A stretch of 64,000 bases of DNA from Nitrospirillum sp034427435 (GTDB lineage Bacteria; Pseudomonadota; Alphaproteobacteria; Azospirillales; Azospirillaceae), in the NCBI RefSeq assembly GCF_034427435.1, contig NZ_JAXQNP010000002.1:2170001-2234000 (forward strand), read 5' to 3'. Each line of letters starts with the position of its first letter. The first letter of the stretch is position 1. Position numbers and translations under genes: made by a program. The notes below the pieces were generated by a model that was given only the letters and a program-made list of their open reading frames with translations, was not told the DNA's origin and made no database searches. This document shows positions 8,769-17,705 of the stretch, piece after piece.

Positions 8769-9074
8769 CTAAATCTCTTTCCGTCTAAAGATTGCCCTCT
8801 CCGGGAATTCTGGCATTCTTATTGGAGCATCGGTCACAGTTATAATCGACATAAATTTAATATATTTTTCTTGAAGTGAGTCATAATCTTCCATTATTTC
8901 TGATATTTCTTCGAAGTCTTCTGTGTTTTCTTTTTCCAAAATAAAATCAATCACCCACTGATCAATTTTCCATCTGAGTGTCACCATGCGAAAGTTGCTC
9001 GAAATACTCCCCAATAGGGCATGCATAAGCACCATTGTTTGAAGATTCCATTGCTCAAGGGTGGGCTCACTCAT
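8769..9074 (-). CDS. Small AT-rich hypothetical protein, possibly an orphan immunity protein
   Basis: 101-residue acidic protein in DNA that is clearly AT-rich compared with its neighbours. It has no signal peptide or membrane helix. Its pattern (WNLQTM near the N-terminus, an ISSNFRMVTL strand, FILEKENTEDFEEISEIM with clustered acids, and a C-terminal FPERAIFRRKE) reminds me of small immunity-type proteins found beside polymorphic toxins, but I cannot name a family and no toxin gene is adjacent. Base composition suggests horizontal acquisition. The start is ATG 9074; no strong ribosome-binding site is visible. Confidence 0.6.
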   Translation of the reverse strand: MSEPTLEQWNLQTMVLMHALLGSISSNFRMVTLRWKIDQWVIDFILEKENTEDFEEISEIMEDYDSLQEKYIKFMSIITVTDAPIRMPEFPERAIFRRKEI

Positions 9075-9231
9075 GGTTGCGGGCTCCAGTACGGATTAGT
9101 TGGGATAACACTTGGAATCGTAGTTTCTTGAGCTTGGCGCACGAGCCGGCCCTGGGAGTGACAGCGCTGGCCATTCGCATTGCTTCACGGAGGGCTGCGT
9201 AACTCAGAAGGCCGCCGTCGTAGCCGCATAT

Positions 9232-9265
9232 GAAAAAGGCCGCGACCCAGGAGGATCGCGGCCTT
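9232..9265 (-). terminator. Rho-independent terminator after the phosphohexomutase gene
   Basis: 10-bp perfect stem (AAGGCCGCGA at 9236-9245 with TCGCGGCCTT at 9256-9265). On the minus strand it is followed by a T-run (complement of 9233-9237). It ends the galU-ugd-phosphohexomutase gene series. Confidence 0.88.
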
Positions 9266-9286
9266 CTAAGCAGGTTACCAAACGGA

Positions 9287-10678
9287 TCAGAAGCCTTCCG
9301 GCGCCTGGATGCCGCTCTGGCTCAGCTGGTCGCGGATGCTGCCCTTCAGGCGTTCCAGCCCGGCCTCGCTGAAGGCCTCGGCGCGGGCCACCAGCACGTC
9401 CTGGGTGTTGGAGGCGCGCAGCAGCCACCAGCCGTCCTCGGTCTTCACGCGGACGCCGTCGATGTCGTTGACCTCGACACCCTTGCCCGCCAGGGCCTTG
9501 GCGCGGGCCACGATCTCCTCCACCGCCTTGAACTTGCGCTCCTCATCCACCTGGAAGCGGACTTCCGGGGTGTTGAACACGGGCGGCAGCACCGACTTCA
9601 GCTTGGCCAGGCTGCCTTCGCGGCTGACCAGGCCGGCCAGGCGCACGCCGCAGTAGGGGGCGTCGTCGAAGCCGTAGTACTTGTCGGCGAAGAAGATGTG
9701 GCCGCTCATCTCACCCGCCAGGGGGGAGCCCGTCTCAGCCATCTTGGCCTTCAGCAGGCTGTGGCCGGTCTTCCACATCAGGGGCTTGCCACCGTTCTTG
9801 GCGATGTCGTCGTACAGCGTCTGGCTGGACTTGACGTCGGCGATGATGGTGGCGCCCGGGTGGCTCTTCAGCACGTCGGCGGCGTAGATGGCCAGCAGCT
9901 GGTCGCCCCAGATGATGTCGCCATGCTCGTCCACGGCGCCGATGCGGTCGCCGTCGCCGTCGAAGCCGATGCCGATGTCCGCCTTATGGGTGTGGACGGC
10001 GTGGATCAGGTCTTCCAGGTTCTCCGGCACGGTCGGGTCGGGGTGGTGGTTGGGGAAGGTGCCGTCCACCTCCTCGAACAGCAGGATGTGCTTGCCGGGC
10101 AGCTTGTCGGTCAGGCGGCGCAGGACGTGGCCCACGGCGCCGTTGCCGGCGTCCCACACGATGGTGAGGTCGCGGGTGCCGTCATAATCGGCCGCCAGGC
10201 GGTTGATGTAATCCTCGCTGACGTCCAGCGTACGGGAGGAGCCGGCGCCGGTCACCAGATCCTGGCCGTGGACCAGGCGGCCGATCTCCTGGATCTGCTC
10301 GCCATAGACCGGGCCCTTGCCCAGCATCATCTTGAAGCCGTTGTAGTCCGGCGGGTTGTGAGAGCCGGTGATCATCACGCCGGCGTCCAATTCCAGGTGC
10401 CGCACCGTGAAGTACAGCATGGGCGTGGGGCCGAGGCCGATGCGGATGACCTCCAGGCCGGTGGACATCAGCCCCTCGACGCAGGCCTGCTCCAACTCCG
10501 GCGAAGACAGGCGGCCGTCGTAGCCGATGGCCACGCGGGTGCCGCCGGCGCGCACCACCAGGGTGCCGAAGCCCTGGCCGATGGCGCGGGCGTCGTCCGG
10601 GCCCAGGGTCTTGCCGATGACGCCGCGGATGTCGTACTCGCGCAGCACCGTGGGGTGGAACCGATGATTAGCGGTCAT
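9287..10678 (-). CDS. Phosphomannomutase/phosphoglucomutase
   Basis: Alpha-D-phosphohexomutase that interconverts hexose 6- and 1-phosphates. Residues follow the four-domain AlgC/ManB order: an N-terminal LREYDIRG motif (12-19), active-site phosphoserine S106 in TGSHNPPDYNG, metal loop DGDGDR (D240, D242, D244), and a C-terminal phosphate-binding RASNTQ. The 463-residue length is normal. ATG 10678 gives MTANHRF; a GTG at 10687 is also in frame. With galU and ugd upstream it should supply glucose-1-phosphate (or mannose-1-phosphate) for surface polysaccharide. Which hexose it prefers cannot be told from sequence, so I give no symbol. Confidence 0.94.
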   Translation of the reverse strand: MTANHRFHPTVLREYDIRGVIGKTLGPDDARAIGQGFGTLVVRAGGTRVAIGYDGRLSSPELEQACVEGLMSTGLEVIRIGLGPTPMLYFTVRHLELDAGVMITGSHNPPDYNGFKMMLGKGPVYGEQIQEIGRLVHGQDLVTGAGSSRTLDVSEDYINRLAADYDGTRDLTIVWDAGNGAVGHVLRRLTDKLPGKHILLFEEVDGTFPNHHPDPTVPENLEDLIHAVHTHKADIGIGFDGDGDRIGAVDEHGDIIWGDQLLAIYAADVLKSHPGATIIADVKSSQTLYDDIAKNGGKPLMWKTGHSLLKAKMAETGSPLAGEMSGHIFFADKYYGFDDAPYCGVRLAGLVSREGSLAKLKSVLPPVFNTPEVRFQVDEERKFKAVEEIVARAKALAGKGVEVNDIDGVRVKTEDGWWLLRASNTQDVLVARAEAFSEAGLERLKGSIRDQLSQSGIQAPEGF

Positions 10679-10710
10679 GACGTGCACCTGCTTCCTTGCT
10701 GCATTTGACC

Positions 10711-12030
10711 TTAGCGGCGCGCCGGCCGGCCAATGGACTGGTACGTGAAACCGGCGGCCTTCATATCGTCAGGATTGTAGATATTGCGGAGATCGACAAG
10801 CACCGGCGCCTTCATCGACCGGCGCACCCGGTCGAAATCCAGCGCGCGGAACTCGTTCCACTCCGTCAGGATGGCCAGGATGTCCGAATCCTGGATGGCG
10901 GCATAGGCGTCGGCGCACCAGGCGACTCCCGGCAACAGGCGCTCCGCCTCATGCATCCCGGCCGGATCGTAGGCCTGCACGGTGGCGCCCAGGCGTTGTA
11001 GTTCCGGAATGATGTCCAGGGACGGTGCATCGCGCATATCGTCCGTGTTGGGCTTGAAGGTGACGCCCAGGATGCCGACGCGCTTGCCCTCCACGCTGCC
11101 ACCGGCGGCGGCCACGATGCGGGCGGCCATGGCCTTCTTGCGCTTGTCATTGATGTCGATGACCGTCTCGACGATGCGCAGGGGCGATCCCACGTCCGCC
11201 GCGGTGCGGGCCAGGGCCAGCGTGTCCTTGGGAAAGCAGGAGCCGCCATAACCGGGGCCGGCGTGCAGGAACTTGCGGCCGATGCGGCCGTCCAGCCCGA
11301 TGCCCTTGGCCACGTCGTGGACATTGGCGCCCACCTTCTCGCACAGGTCGGCGACCTCGTTGATGAAGGTGATCTTGGTGGCGAGGAAGGTGTTGGCCGC
11401 GTACTTGATCAGCTCGGACGTTTCCAGGCTGGTCATGACGATGGGCGTCTCGATGAGGTACAGCGGGCGGTACAGGGCCTTCATCACCGCCTGGGCACGC
11501 TCCGATTCGGCGCCGATCACCACGCGGTCGGGGCGCATGAAGTCACCGATGGCGGCACCTTCGCGCAAAAACTCGGGGTTGGAACAGACATCGAAGTCCA
11601 GACCCGGCCGCGTTTCGCCGATGATGCGCGCCACCTCGCGGCCCGTTCCCACCGGCACGGTCGACTTGGTGACGATGACCGTGTAGCGCGCCGGATCGAG
11701 GGCCAGGGCCACCTCTTGCGCGGCGGCATAGACATAGGACAGGTCAGCGTGGCCATCACCGCGACGCGAGGGCGTGCCGACGGCGATGAACACGGCGTCG
11801 ACGTCTTGAACGGCGCTGGCGAGGTCGGTGGTGAAGCTCAGCCGACCGGCCTTGGCGTTCTTGGCGACCAGGTCATCGAGGCCCGGTTCGAAGATGGGGA
11901 TCTCGCCACGGTTCAAGCGTTCGATCTTGCTGGCGTCCTTGTCGACGCAGACCGTGGTCACGCCGAACTCGGAAAAACAGGCGCCAGAGACCAAGCCGAC
12001 ATAGCCCGTTCCGATCACCGCGATGCGCAT
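10711..12030 (-). CDS. ugd: UDP-glucose 6-dehydrogenase
   Basis: Oxidises UDP-glucose to UDP-glucuronate with two NAD+. The 439-residue protein has an N-terminal Rossmann GTGYVG (7-12), the central dimerisation helix, catalytic C265 in GPGYGGSCFPKD, and a C-terminal UDP-binding domain starting at VGILGVTFKPNTDDMRDAPS. The stop lies 32 bases before the phosphohexomutase start, and galU lies about 210 bases upstream, so the three genes form a nucleotide-sugar module for exopolysaccharide or capsule. Confidence 0.96.
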   Translation of the reverse strand: MRIAVIGTGYVGLVSGACFSEFGVTTVCVDKDASKIERLNRGEIPIFEPGLDDLVAKNAKAGRLSFTTDLASAVQDVDAVFIAVGTPSRRGDGHADLSYVYAAAQEVALALDPARYTVIVTKSTVPVGTGREVARIIGETRPGLDFDVCSNPEFLREGAAIGDFMRPDRVVIGAESERAQAVMKALYRPLYLIETPIVMTSLETSELIKYAANTFLATKITFINEVADLCEKVGANVHDVAKGIGLDGRIGRKFLHAGPGYGGSCFPKDTLALARTAADVGSPLRIVETVIDINDKRKKAMAARIVAAAGGSVEGKRVGILGVTFKPNTDDMRDAPSLDIIPELQRLGATVQAYDPAGMHEAERLLPGVAWCADAYAAIQDSDILAILTEWNEFRALDFDRVRRSMKAPVLVDLRNIYNPDDMKAAGFTYQSIGRPARR

Positions 12031-12242
12031 ACCGATCCCCTATCGTCACGTCGTCCCGTTTCCCGCGCCCCGCTTGGGGCCCATCGGGCGCCCTGTCGGC
12101 GGGATGTCGGGAACTGGGGTGGCGTCGGTGTCTACCCGGCGACCACCCCGTCATTTAAGGCGACACGCCTGTGCCGCGCATGTGACCTTTTAGGGTCTTT
12201 CGCCGCCTAATTAAAGCGCGCGGACATGCCCCGGGCGTGAGC

Positions 12243-13112
12243 TCAGAGCATTTCCTTCAGGGCGGCGCGCACCTTGTCGGCCATGTCGGGCCGGGCCAGG
12301 GCGTAGGCGGCATTGGCCAGGACGAAGCCCAGCTTGTCGCCGCAGTCGAAGCGCTTGCCCTCGAAGCGGAAGCCGTGGAACGGCTGCTTGCCGATCAGCT
12401 TGGCCATGGCGTCGGTCAACTGGATCTCACCGCCGGCGCCCTTCTCGAAACGCTCCAGGTGGTGGAAGATTTCCGGCTGCAGGATGTAGCGGCCCTGGAT
12501 CGACAGGGTGGACGGGGCTTGCGCCGGTTCCGGCTTTTCCACCAGCCCCTTGACCTCGGCCAGACGGCCATCGTCCTTGCCGATGTCCAGAATGCCGTAC
12601 TTGTTGGTCTGCTCACGCGGGACCTCGAACACGGACAGCAGGTTGCCGCCGACCTGGTTGTAGGCGTCCATCATCTGGGCCAGGCAGGGGCGGTCGCCCA
12701 GCACCTGCTCATCGGGCAGCAGCACGGCGAAGGGCTCGTCACCGATGAATTCACGCGCGCACCAAACGGCATGGCCCAGGCCCAGCGGCTCGGACTGGCG
12801 GACATAGGCGATCTTGCCGCTGTCGATCTGGATGCTCTCGACCACCTTCAGCAGGTCGAGCTTGCCCCGATTCTTGAGCGTCTGGTTCAGTTCGTAGTTC
12901 AGGTCGAAATGATCCTCCAGCGGGGTCTTGCCCCGGCTGGTGACGAAGCAGAACATTTCGATGCCAGCGGCCTTCGCCTCGTCGACCGCGTGCTGGATCA
13001 GCGGCTTGTCGGCCAGCGGCAGCATTTCCTTCGGGATCGCCTTGGTCGCGGGAAGGAACCGCGTGCCCAGACCCGCGACCGGAAACACCGCTTTGCGTAT
13101 GCGCTTGACCAT
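12243..13112 (-). CDS. galU: UTP--glucose-1-phosphate uridylyltransferase
   Basis: Makes UDP-glucose from UTP and glucose-1-phosphate. The 289-residue protein has the nucleotidyltransferase signature VAGLGTRFLP followed by ATKAIPKEMLP (about 12-32), a central LGHAVWCAREF motif and VEKP (GalU family). It is first in the minus-strand series galU-ugd-phosphohexomutase. The 212-bp gap to ugd is long enough to hold a separate ugd promoter. Confidence 0.96.
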   Translation of the reverse strand: MVKRIRKAVFPVAGLGTRFLPATKAIPKEMLPLADKPLIQHAVDEAKAAGIEMFCFVTSRGKTPLEDHFDLNYELNQTLKNRGKLDLLKVVESIQIDSGKIAYVRQSEPLGLGHAVWCAREFIGDEPFAVLLPDEQVLGDRPCLAQMMDAYNQVGGNLLSVFEVPREQTNKYGILDIGKDDGRLAEVKGLVEKPEPAQAPSTLSIQGRYILQPEIFHHLERFEKGAGGEIQLTDAMAKLIGKQPFHGFRFEGKRFDCGDKLGFVLANAAYALARPDMADKVRAALKEML

Positions 13113-13659
13113 AACCGACCCCTGGAGTTCAAGCCCCGCATTACCGGGGATTATTGGAATTGGTGGGTGGGCCGCCCCGATTCCGGATCGGCCCGTCCGT
13201 GCCGCCCTTCTGCCATACCGGCAAGCGGGCGTGCAATCAAGCTGACGAGACTTTCTGACGCTTTCGTGGCAAGAAAAACCGCCATCGCGGGCGTCGGTGG
13301 CCTATGCCGATGCCTATATCCATGGTCAGGTGACGCGCCCGTTCGTTGGATGACATCCTGTCCAAACGGTAACTTTTGCCTCAATCGCGCCTAATTCCGT
13401 TGCTTAAATCAGGTGACGCAAGTCAAATCAGCGTGACAGCCCCGGCCGGAATTTGTAGTAGTTTAGCCTAAAGTTGACCCTCCAATATTCCCGAACCGGG
13501 TCTGTTCATCCCAAGGCGGCTGTTTCTGCCCAACGGGCATGGGCTAAAGCCGCTAAGGCATGCTTAACGCACGCAGACACGATATTCGTCTAGGACACCA
13601 TATTCGTCTGGGTTCGCTGGCAACCTTGGTTCCCTACTACCTCTGAACGAGAGTCGGAC
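13113..13659. promoter_or_regulatory. Divergent intergenic region galU / NarL-type regulator with a tandem 18-bp repeat
   Basis: 547 bases without a credible gene. The notable element is a head-to-tail repeat: GACACGATATTCGTCTAG at 13576-13593 directly followed by GACACCATATTCGTCTGG at 13594-13611 (two mismatches), 49 bases before the regulator ATG. An AT-rich stretch with the dyad TTTAGCCTAAA lies near 13462-13473. I see no clear -35/-10 pair. Confidence 0.5.
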
Positions 13660-14307
13660 ATGAACATCCTGATCGGTGATGACCACCTGCTGTTTCGCGA
13701 AGGCCTTTGCCGGCTGCTGACCCAGCTCAGCGCCGATGCCACCTTCACCGAGGCTGGCACATTCAATGAGGCGCTGGAGTACGCGCAGGGCGAGCAGGAA
13801 TTCGATCTCATCCTTCTGGATCTGCAGATGCCGAACTGGCCGGGCTTCGCCGGCATCCAGGAGATTTGCGAGATCCAGGCCGGCACGCCGGTGGTTATCG
13901 TCTCCGCCTCCGAAAGCCAGGCCGACGTGCGCGCGGCGCTGGACGCCGGCGCCTCGGGCTACATCCCGAAATCCTCCAGCGTGAAGATCATGTTGAGCGC
14001 GCTGAACCTGGTGTTCTCCGGTGGCATCTACGTCCCGCCGGCGGCCATCCATGGGGAAAGCTCCAGCTCGTCCAGCAGCAGCGCCTCGTCCAGCGGCGGC
14101 GCCACGGGTGGCAACAGCCCGGCGCTGACCCAGCGGCAGCGCGATGTGCTGCGCTGCCTGCGGGAGGGCAAGTCCAACAAGCAGATCGCCTATGAGCTGG
14201 GCCTGTCGGAAGGCACGGTGAAGATCCACGTCACCGCCGTGATGCGGTCCCTGGGCGTGCGCAACCGTACCCAGGCCGTCATTGCGTCCGCCGACATTCT
14301 GCCTTAA
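13660..14307 (+). CDS. LuxR/NarL-type response regulator
   Basis: 215-residue two-domain transcription regulator. The receiver domain (1-118) has D7-D8, phosphoacceptor D54 in LLDLQMPNW and K104 in YIPKSSS. A Ser/Gly-rich linker (133-152) contains a run of eight serines. The LuxR-type HTH (155-210) reads LTQRQRDVLRCLREGKSNKQIAYELGLSEGTVKIH, with every hallmark position present. No histidine kinase is adjacent. The tandem 18-bp repeat just upstream is a candidate autoregulatory site. Confidence 0.94.
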   Translation: MNILIGDDHLLFREGLCRLLTQLSADATFTEAGTFNEALEYAQGEQEFDLILLDLQMPNWPGFAGIQEICEIQAGTPVVIVSASESQADVRAALDAGASGYIPKSSSVKIMLSALNLVFSGGIYVPPAAIHGESSSSSSSSASSSGGATGGNSPALTQRQRDVLRCLREGKSNKQIAYELGLSEGTVKIHVTAVMRSLGVRNRTQAVIASADILP

Positions 14308-14330
14308 GACGCTGCCTGCCTTAAGACCCC

Positions 14331-14350
14331 GGCGGGATCATGGTCCCGCC
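14331..14350 (+). terminator. Weak hairpin after the NarL-type regulator
   Basis: 7-bp stem GGCGGGA / TCCCGCC with loop TCATGG, followed by CTTCG rather than a U-run. It lies in the 73-base gap before the methyltransferase start; an attenuating or weak terminator at most. Confidence 0.35.
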
Positions 14351-14380
14351 CTTCGACCTGTTCAGAAGTACCGAAGCGAC

Positions 14381-15382
14381 ATGACCGGTCATCCGGATGG
14401 AACCAACGCCCCGGCGAGCACGGCTCCCGGGGCGCCTTCTTTTGACGGCGCGGCCCTCCCCGCCGATATTGGCGCCGCCTATCTGGCGGCCGAGGGCTTT
14501 CTGGAGCCCCTGCTGGAGGAGCTGGACGATTCGTCGGCCATCGTCCATGGCCGCCTGGTGATCACCCAGGCGCCGCCACGCCCCGCCGCCTGGTCCATCA
14601 ACACCTGGCTGAGTCCCCGGCGCATCGCCATCGCCTCAATCAAGGACGGCGCCCGCGCCCTGCGCGCCATCCAGCGCAACTGGGCGGTGTATGAGCATGG
14701 CCATCACCGGCGGTCGCGGCTGATCCAGGAACAGTTGCCGCACGTTTCGGCCAAGCCCCTGGTCTTCCCCTCGCCCGCCCACACGGCGCCCCTGGGCGCG
14801 TGGACCCTGTTGGACGAACACACCATCCTGGCCTCGCCCGCCTGCAGCAGCGCCTTCGCCAATGGCGAGGTGGCGTTCGTGGAGGACAAGGCCACGCCGC
14901 CCAATCGCGCCTACCTGAAGCTGTGGGAGGCGCTGACGCTGGCCGGGCGCATGCCGGGCCCGGGGGATCGCTGCCTGGACCTGGGCGCCTGCCCCGGCGG
15001 CTGGACCTGGGTGCTGCAATCCCTGGGGGCGGAGGTCACGGCCATCGACAAGGCGCCGCTGGATCCGCGCATCGCCAGCCTGCCCCGCGTCACCGTGCGT
15101 CGGGAGAGCGCCTTCGGCCTGGAGCCGGCCACGATAGGCCCGGTCGACTGGCTGTGCAGCGATGTCATTTGCTATCCGGAACGACTTCTGCGCCTGGTTC
15201 GGCAGTGGAAGGATGGCGGACACGCGCGCAACTTCATCTGCACGCTGAAGTTCCAGGGCGAGACCGACCATGCCAGCGCCCGCGCCTTCGCCGCCATCCC
15301 CGGATCCCGCCTGCTGCATCTCTCGCACAACAAGCATGAGTTGACCTGGATTTACCTGGCGCCAGAGGCATCAGCGTCTTAG
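14381..15382 (+). CDS. SAM-dependent rRNA 2'-O-methyltransferase, RlmM-like (FtsJ fold)
   Basis: 333-residue protein. The C-terminal half has an RrmJ/FtsJ-type SAM site LDLGACPGGWTWVL (starting at about residue 199), then VDWLCSDVICYP, FICTLKFQ and NKHELTW, giving the D, K and E expected of a K-D-K-E 2'-O-methyltransferase. The N-terminal half resembles the THUMP-like substrate domain of RlmM, which modifies C2498 of 23S rRNA in E. coli. The target here is inferred from family only. The frame is open further upstream and overlaps the regulator; ATG 14381 avoids this. Confidence 0.82.
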   Translation: MTGHPDGTNAPASTAPGAPSFDGAALPADIGAAYLAAEGFLEPLLEELDDSSAIVHGRLVITQAPPRPAAWSINTWLSPRRIAIASIKDGARALRAIQRNWAVYEHGHHRRSRLIQEQLPHVSAKPLVFPSPAHTAPLGAWTLLDEHTILASPACSSAFANGEVAFVEDKATPPNRAYLKLWEALTLAGRMPGPGDRCLDLGACPGGWTWVLQSLGAEVTAIDKAPLDPRIASLPRVTVRRESAFGLEPATIGPVDWLCSDVICYPERLLRLVRQWKDGGHARNFICTLKFQGETDHASARAFAAIPGSRLLHLSHNKHELTWIYLAPEASAS

Positions 15383-15561
15383 TGGCTTTGGCTGTGACGC
15401 AGCCCCTTGCGCCGGCCCGCCTCTAAGCGCAAAACGACACCGGGGCGGTCCTGTCGCATGGGGGACCGGTCTTTGTCTGGATCACGCCAGAGGCTGGTTT
15501 TCGCCAGGCCCCGCCACCGCGTCGCGCCCTGAACACCGGGGTGCTCTAAGATGGGTGACGA

Positions 15562-16467
15562 ATGCGCCGGGTGTTCTCTTGGATCGCGTGGCCGGGGCTG
15601 CTTGCCCTGTGCATTGCCGGATATGCCTATGGGACTGCGCTGGGCCATCCCATCCTCGCCTACAACATCACCTATTTCGGCATGGCCGGCGTCCTGCTTG
15701 TCCTGGAACGGCTCATGCCTTACGAGACGGTCTGGTCCCGCAGTGACGGCCAGATGCGGCAGGATCTCAGCCATACGGCGTTGAACAAGGGCATCGGCCA
15801 GTTCCTGGCCAGCGTCGCCGCCGTGCTGGGGGCCAGCCAGGTGGCGCCGGCCGCCGCGGGGGGCGTATGGCCGGCCCATTGGCCGCTGGCGGCGCAAGTG
15901 GTGCTGGGCCTGGTGGTGGCCGAATTCGGCCTCTATTGGGCGCATCGCCTATGCCATGAGATCCCGTGGCTGTGGCCCTATCACGCCGTCCACCACAGCG
16001 TCACCCGCCTGTGGGTGGTGAACACCGGCCGATTCCATTTCGTGGACAGCCTGCTGAGCAGCGGATTCGCCCTGGCGCTGGGTATGCTGGTGGGCGCGCC
16101 CAAGGACGTGATCGTCTGGGTGCTGGTCATCACCACCTATATCGGCTTCCTCACCCACTGCAACGTGGACATGGATTGTCGCGGCCTGAACTGGCTGTTC
16201 AACACGCCGGACCTGCACCGCTGGCACCACAGCCGCATTCCGGCCGAGGGCAACACCAATTACGGCGAGAACCTGCTGCTGTGGGATGTGATCTTCCGCA
16301 CCCGCTACCTGCCGCTGGATCGCCGGCCCCCCGTGGACATCGGCACCGCCGACGCCGTGCCCCTGACCTTCCTGGGCCAGCTGGCCTATCCCTTCCGCCG
16401 TCCCCTATCCCCGGGACAGGTCGTGTCGCCCGTACTCGAGGCGCCGGCGGAAGCGGGCGGGGATTGA
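15562..16467 (+). CDS. Sterol desaturase / fatty acid hydroxylase family protein
   Basis: Integral membrane di-iron enzyme family. The 301-residue protein has hydrophobic segments near 8-26, 34-50, 78-92, 112-126 and 168-195. The eight-histidine signature is intact: H128-x3-H132, H141-x2-H144-H145, and H219-x2-H222-H223, with further H160 and H199. Members hydroxylate or desaturate lipids, and the substrate cannot be read from sequence; hopanoids, ornithine lipids and fatty acids are all possible in alphaproteobacteria. It is convergent with the flavoprotein gene at 16488. Confidence 0.87.
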   Translation: MRRVFSWIAWPGLLALCIAGYAYGTALGHPILAYNITYFGMAGVLLVLERLMPYETVWSRSDGQMRQDLSHTALNKGIGQFLASVAAVLGASQVAPAAAGGVWPAHWPLAAQVVLGLVVAEFGLYWAHRLCHEIPWLWPYHAVHHSVTRLWVVNTGRFHFVDSLLSSGFALALGMLVGAPKDVIVWVLVITTYIGFLTHCNVDMDCRGLNWLFNTPDLHRWHHSRIPAEGNTNYGENLLLWDVIFRTRYLPLDRRPPVDIGTADAVPLTFLGQLAYPFRRPLSPGQVVSPVLEAPAEAGGD

Positions 16468-16487
16468 TGCCAGCGGGGATTGATGAA

Positions 16488-17696
16488 TCAGACGGCCTGG
16501 CCGGCGACCCAGCCCGATGACCAGGCCCATTGGAAGTTATAGCCGCCCAGCCAGCCGGTGACGTCCACCGCCTCCCCCACGAAATGCAGGCCCGGCACGG
16601 CCTTGGACTCCATGGTCTTGGACGACAGGTCGTTGGTGTCGATACCGCCCACCGTCACCTCCGCCGTGCGGTATCCTTCCGTGCCAGCGGGAACCACGGT
16701 CCACCGTTTCAGTCGCGCGGCCACATCCGCCAGGGCCTTGTCGGCCAGGTCGCGCAAGGGGCGGCTTTCCACCTCACCCGCCCCACCGTCGCCGCACAGC
16801 CGCTCGGCGAAGCGGCGCGGCAGCACATCGCCCAGGATGGTCTTGAGTTCGGCATTGGGGCGCGCGCGCTTGGCGGCCTTCAGATGCTCCCCCAAATCCA
16901 AGTCGGGCGTCAGGTCCACGGTGATGGGCTGGCCCGGCTGCCAATAGCTGGACACCTGCAGGATGCTGGGGCCGGACAGGCCGCGGTGGGTGATCAGCAG
17001 CGCCTCCCGGAAGGCGGCCGCCTTGGCGGTGCCTGTGCTGACCACGGCATCCAGCGCCACGCCGGACAGGCCCTGGGTGCGGGCCAGGTCCTGCGGCGTG
17101 AAGGTGAAGGGCACCAGTCCCGGCCGGGGCGCCACGACAGAGATCCCCCAGCGCTTGGCCAGGCGATAGGCGAAGTCCGTGGCGCCCATCTTGGGAATCG
17201 ACAGGCCGCCCGTGGCCACCACCAGCTTGGGCGCGCTCATCTGACCCTGCGCCGTTTCCAGGACGAACTCATTCCCAGTCCGCTCGACCTCCCCCACCGC
17301 GCAGCCGAGGCGAAGCTCGACCCGGGCGTCGGCGGCCTCCGCCAGAAGCATGGTCAGGATGTCCCGGGCGGAGGTGTCGCAGAACAGCTGGCCCAGCTTC
17401 TTCTCATGCCAGGCGATGCCATGACGCTCCACCAGATCCAGGAAATCGCGCGGGGTGTAGCGGCGCAGCGCCGAAATACAGAAATGCGGGTTGGATGAGA
17501 GATAGCGCTGGGGCTGCGCGTCCACGTTGGTGAAATTGCAGCGCCCGCCGCCGGAGATGAGGATCTTGCGCCCCGCCTCCGGGGCATGGTCGACCACCAC
17601 CACACGCCGCCCCCGCTTGCCGGCGGCGATGGCGGTGAACAGGCCGGCGGCGCCGGCGCCGATGACGATGACGTCGGGGGTGGTGGGGGCTGTCAT
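16488..17696 (-). CDS. BaiN/HI0933-family FAD-dependent oxidoreductase
   Basis: 402-residue flavoprotein. The N-terminal Rossmann motif is GAGAAG (about 13-18), followed by the family-specific GRKILISGGGRCNFTN, a central VVATGGLSIPKMGATDFAY, and the C-terminal FVGEAVDVTGWLGGYNFQWA FAD-contact motif. These are diagnostic of the HI0933/YhiN group (now called BaiN-like). The physiological substrate of most members is unknown. The gene ends 10 bases before the arfB frame and runs the same way, so they may be co-transcribed. Confidence 0.9.
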   Translation of the reverse strand: MTAPTTPDVIVIGAGAAGLFTAIAAGKRGRRVVVVDHAPEAGRKILISGGGRCNFTNVDAQPQRYLSSNPHFCISALRRYTPRDFLDLVERHGIAWHEKKLGQLFCDTSARDILTMLLAEAADARVELRLGCAVGEVERTGNEFVLETAQGQMSAPKLVVATGGLSIPKMGATDFAYRLAKRWGISVVAPRPGLVPFTFTPQDLARTQGLSGVALDAVVSTGTAKAAAFREALLITHRGLSGPSILQVSSYWQPGQPITVDLTPDLDLGEHLKAAKRARPNAELKTILGDVLPRRFAERLCGDGGAGEVESRPLRDLADKALADVAARLKRWTVVPAGTEGYRTAEVTVGGIDTNDLSSKTMESKAVPGLHFVGEAVDVTGWLGGYNFQWAWSSGWVAGQAV

Positions 17697-17705
17697 GGGA
17701 ATGTC

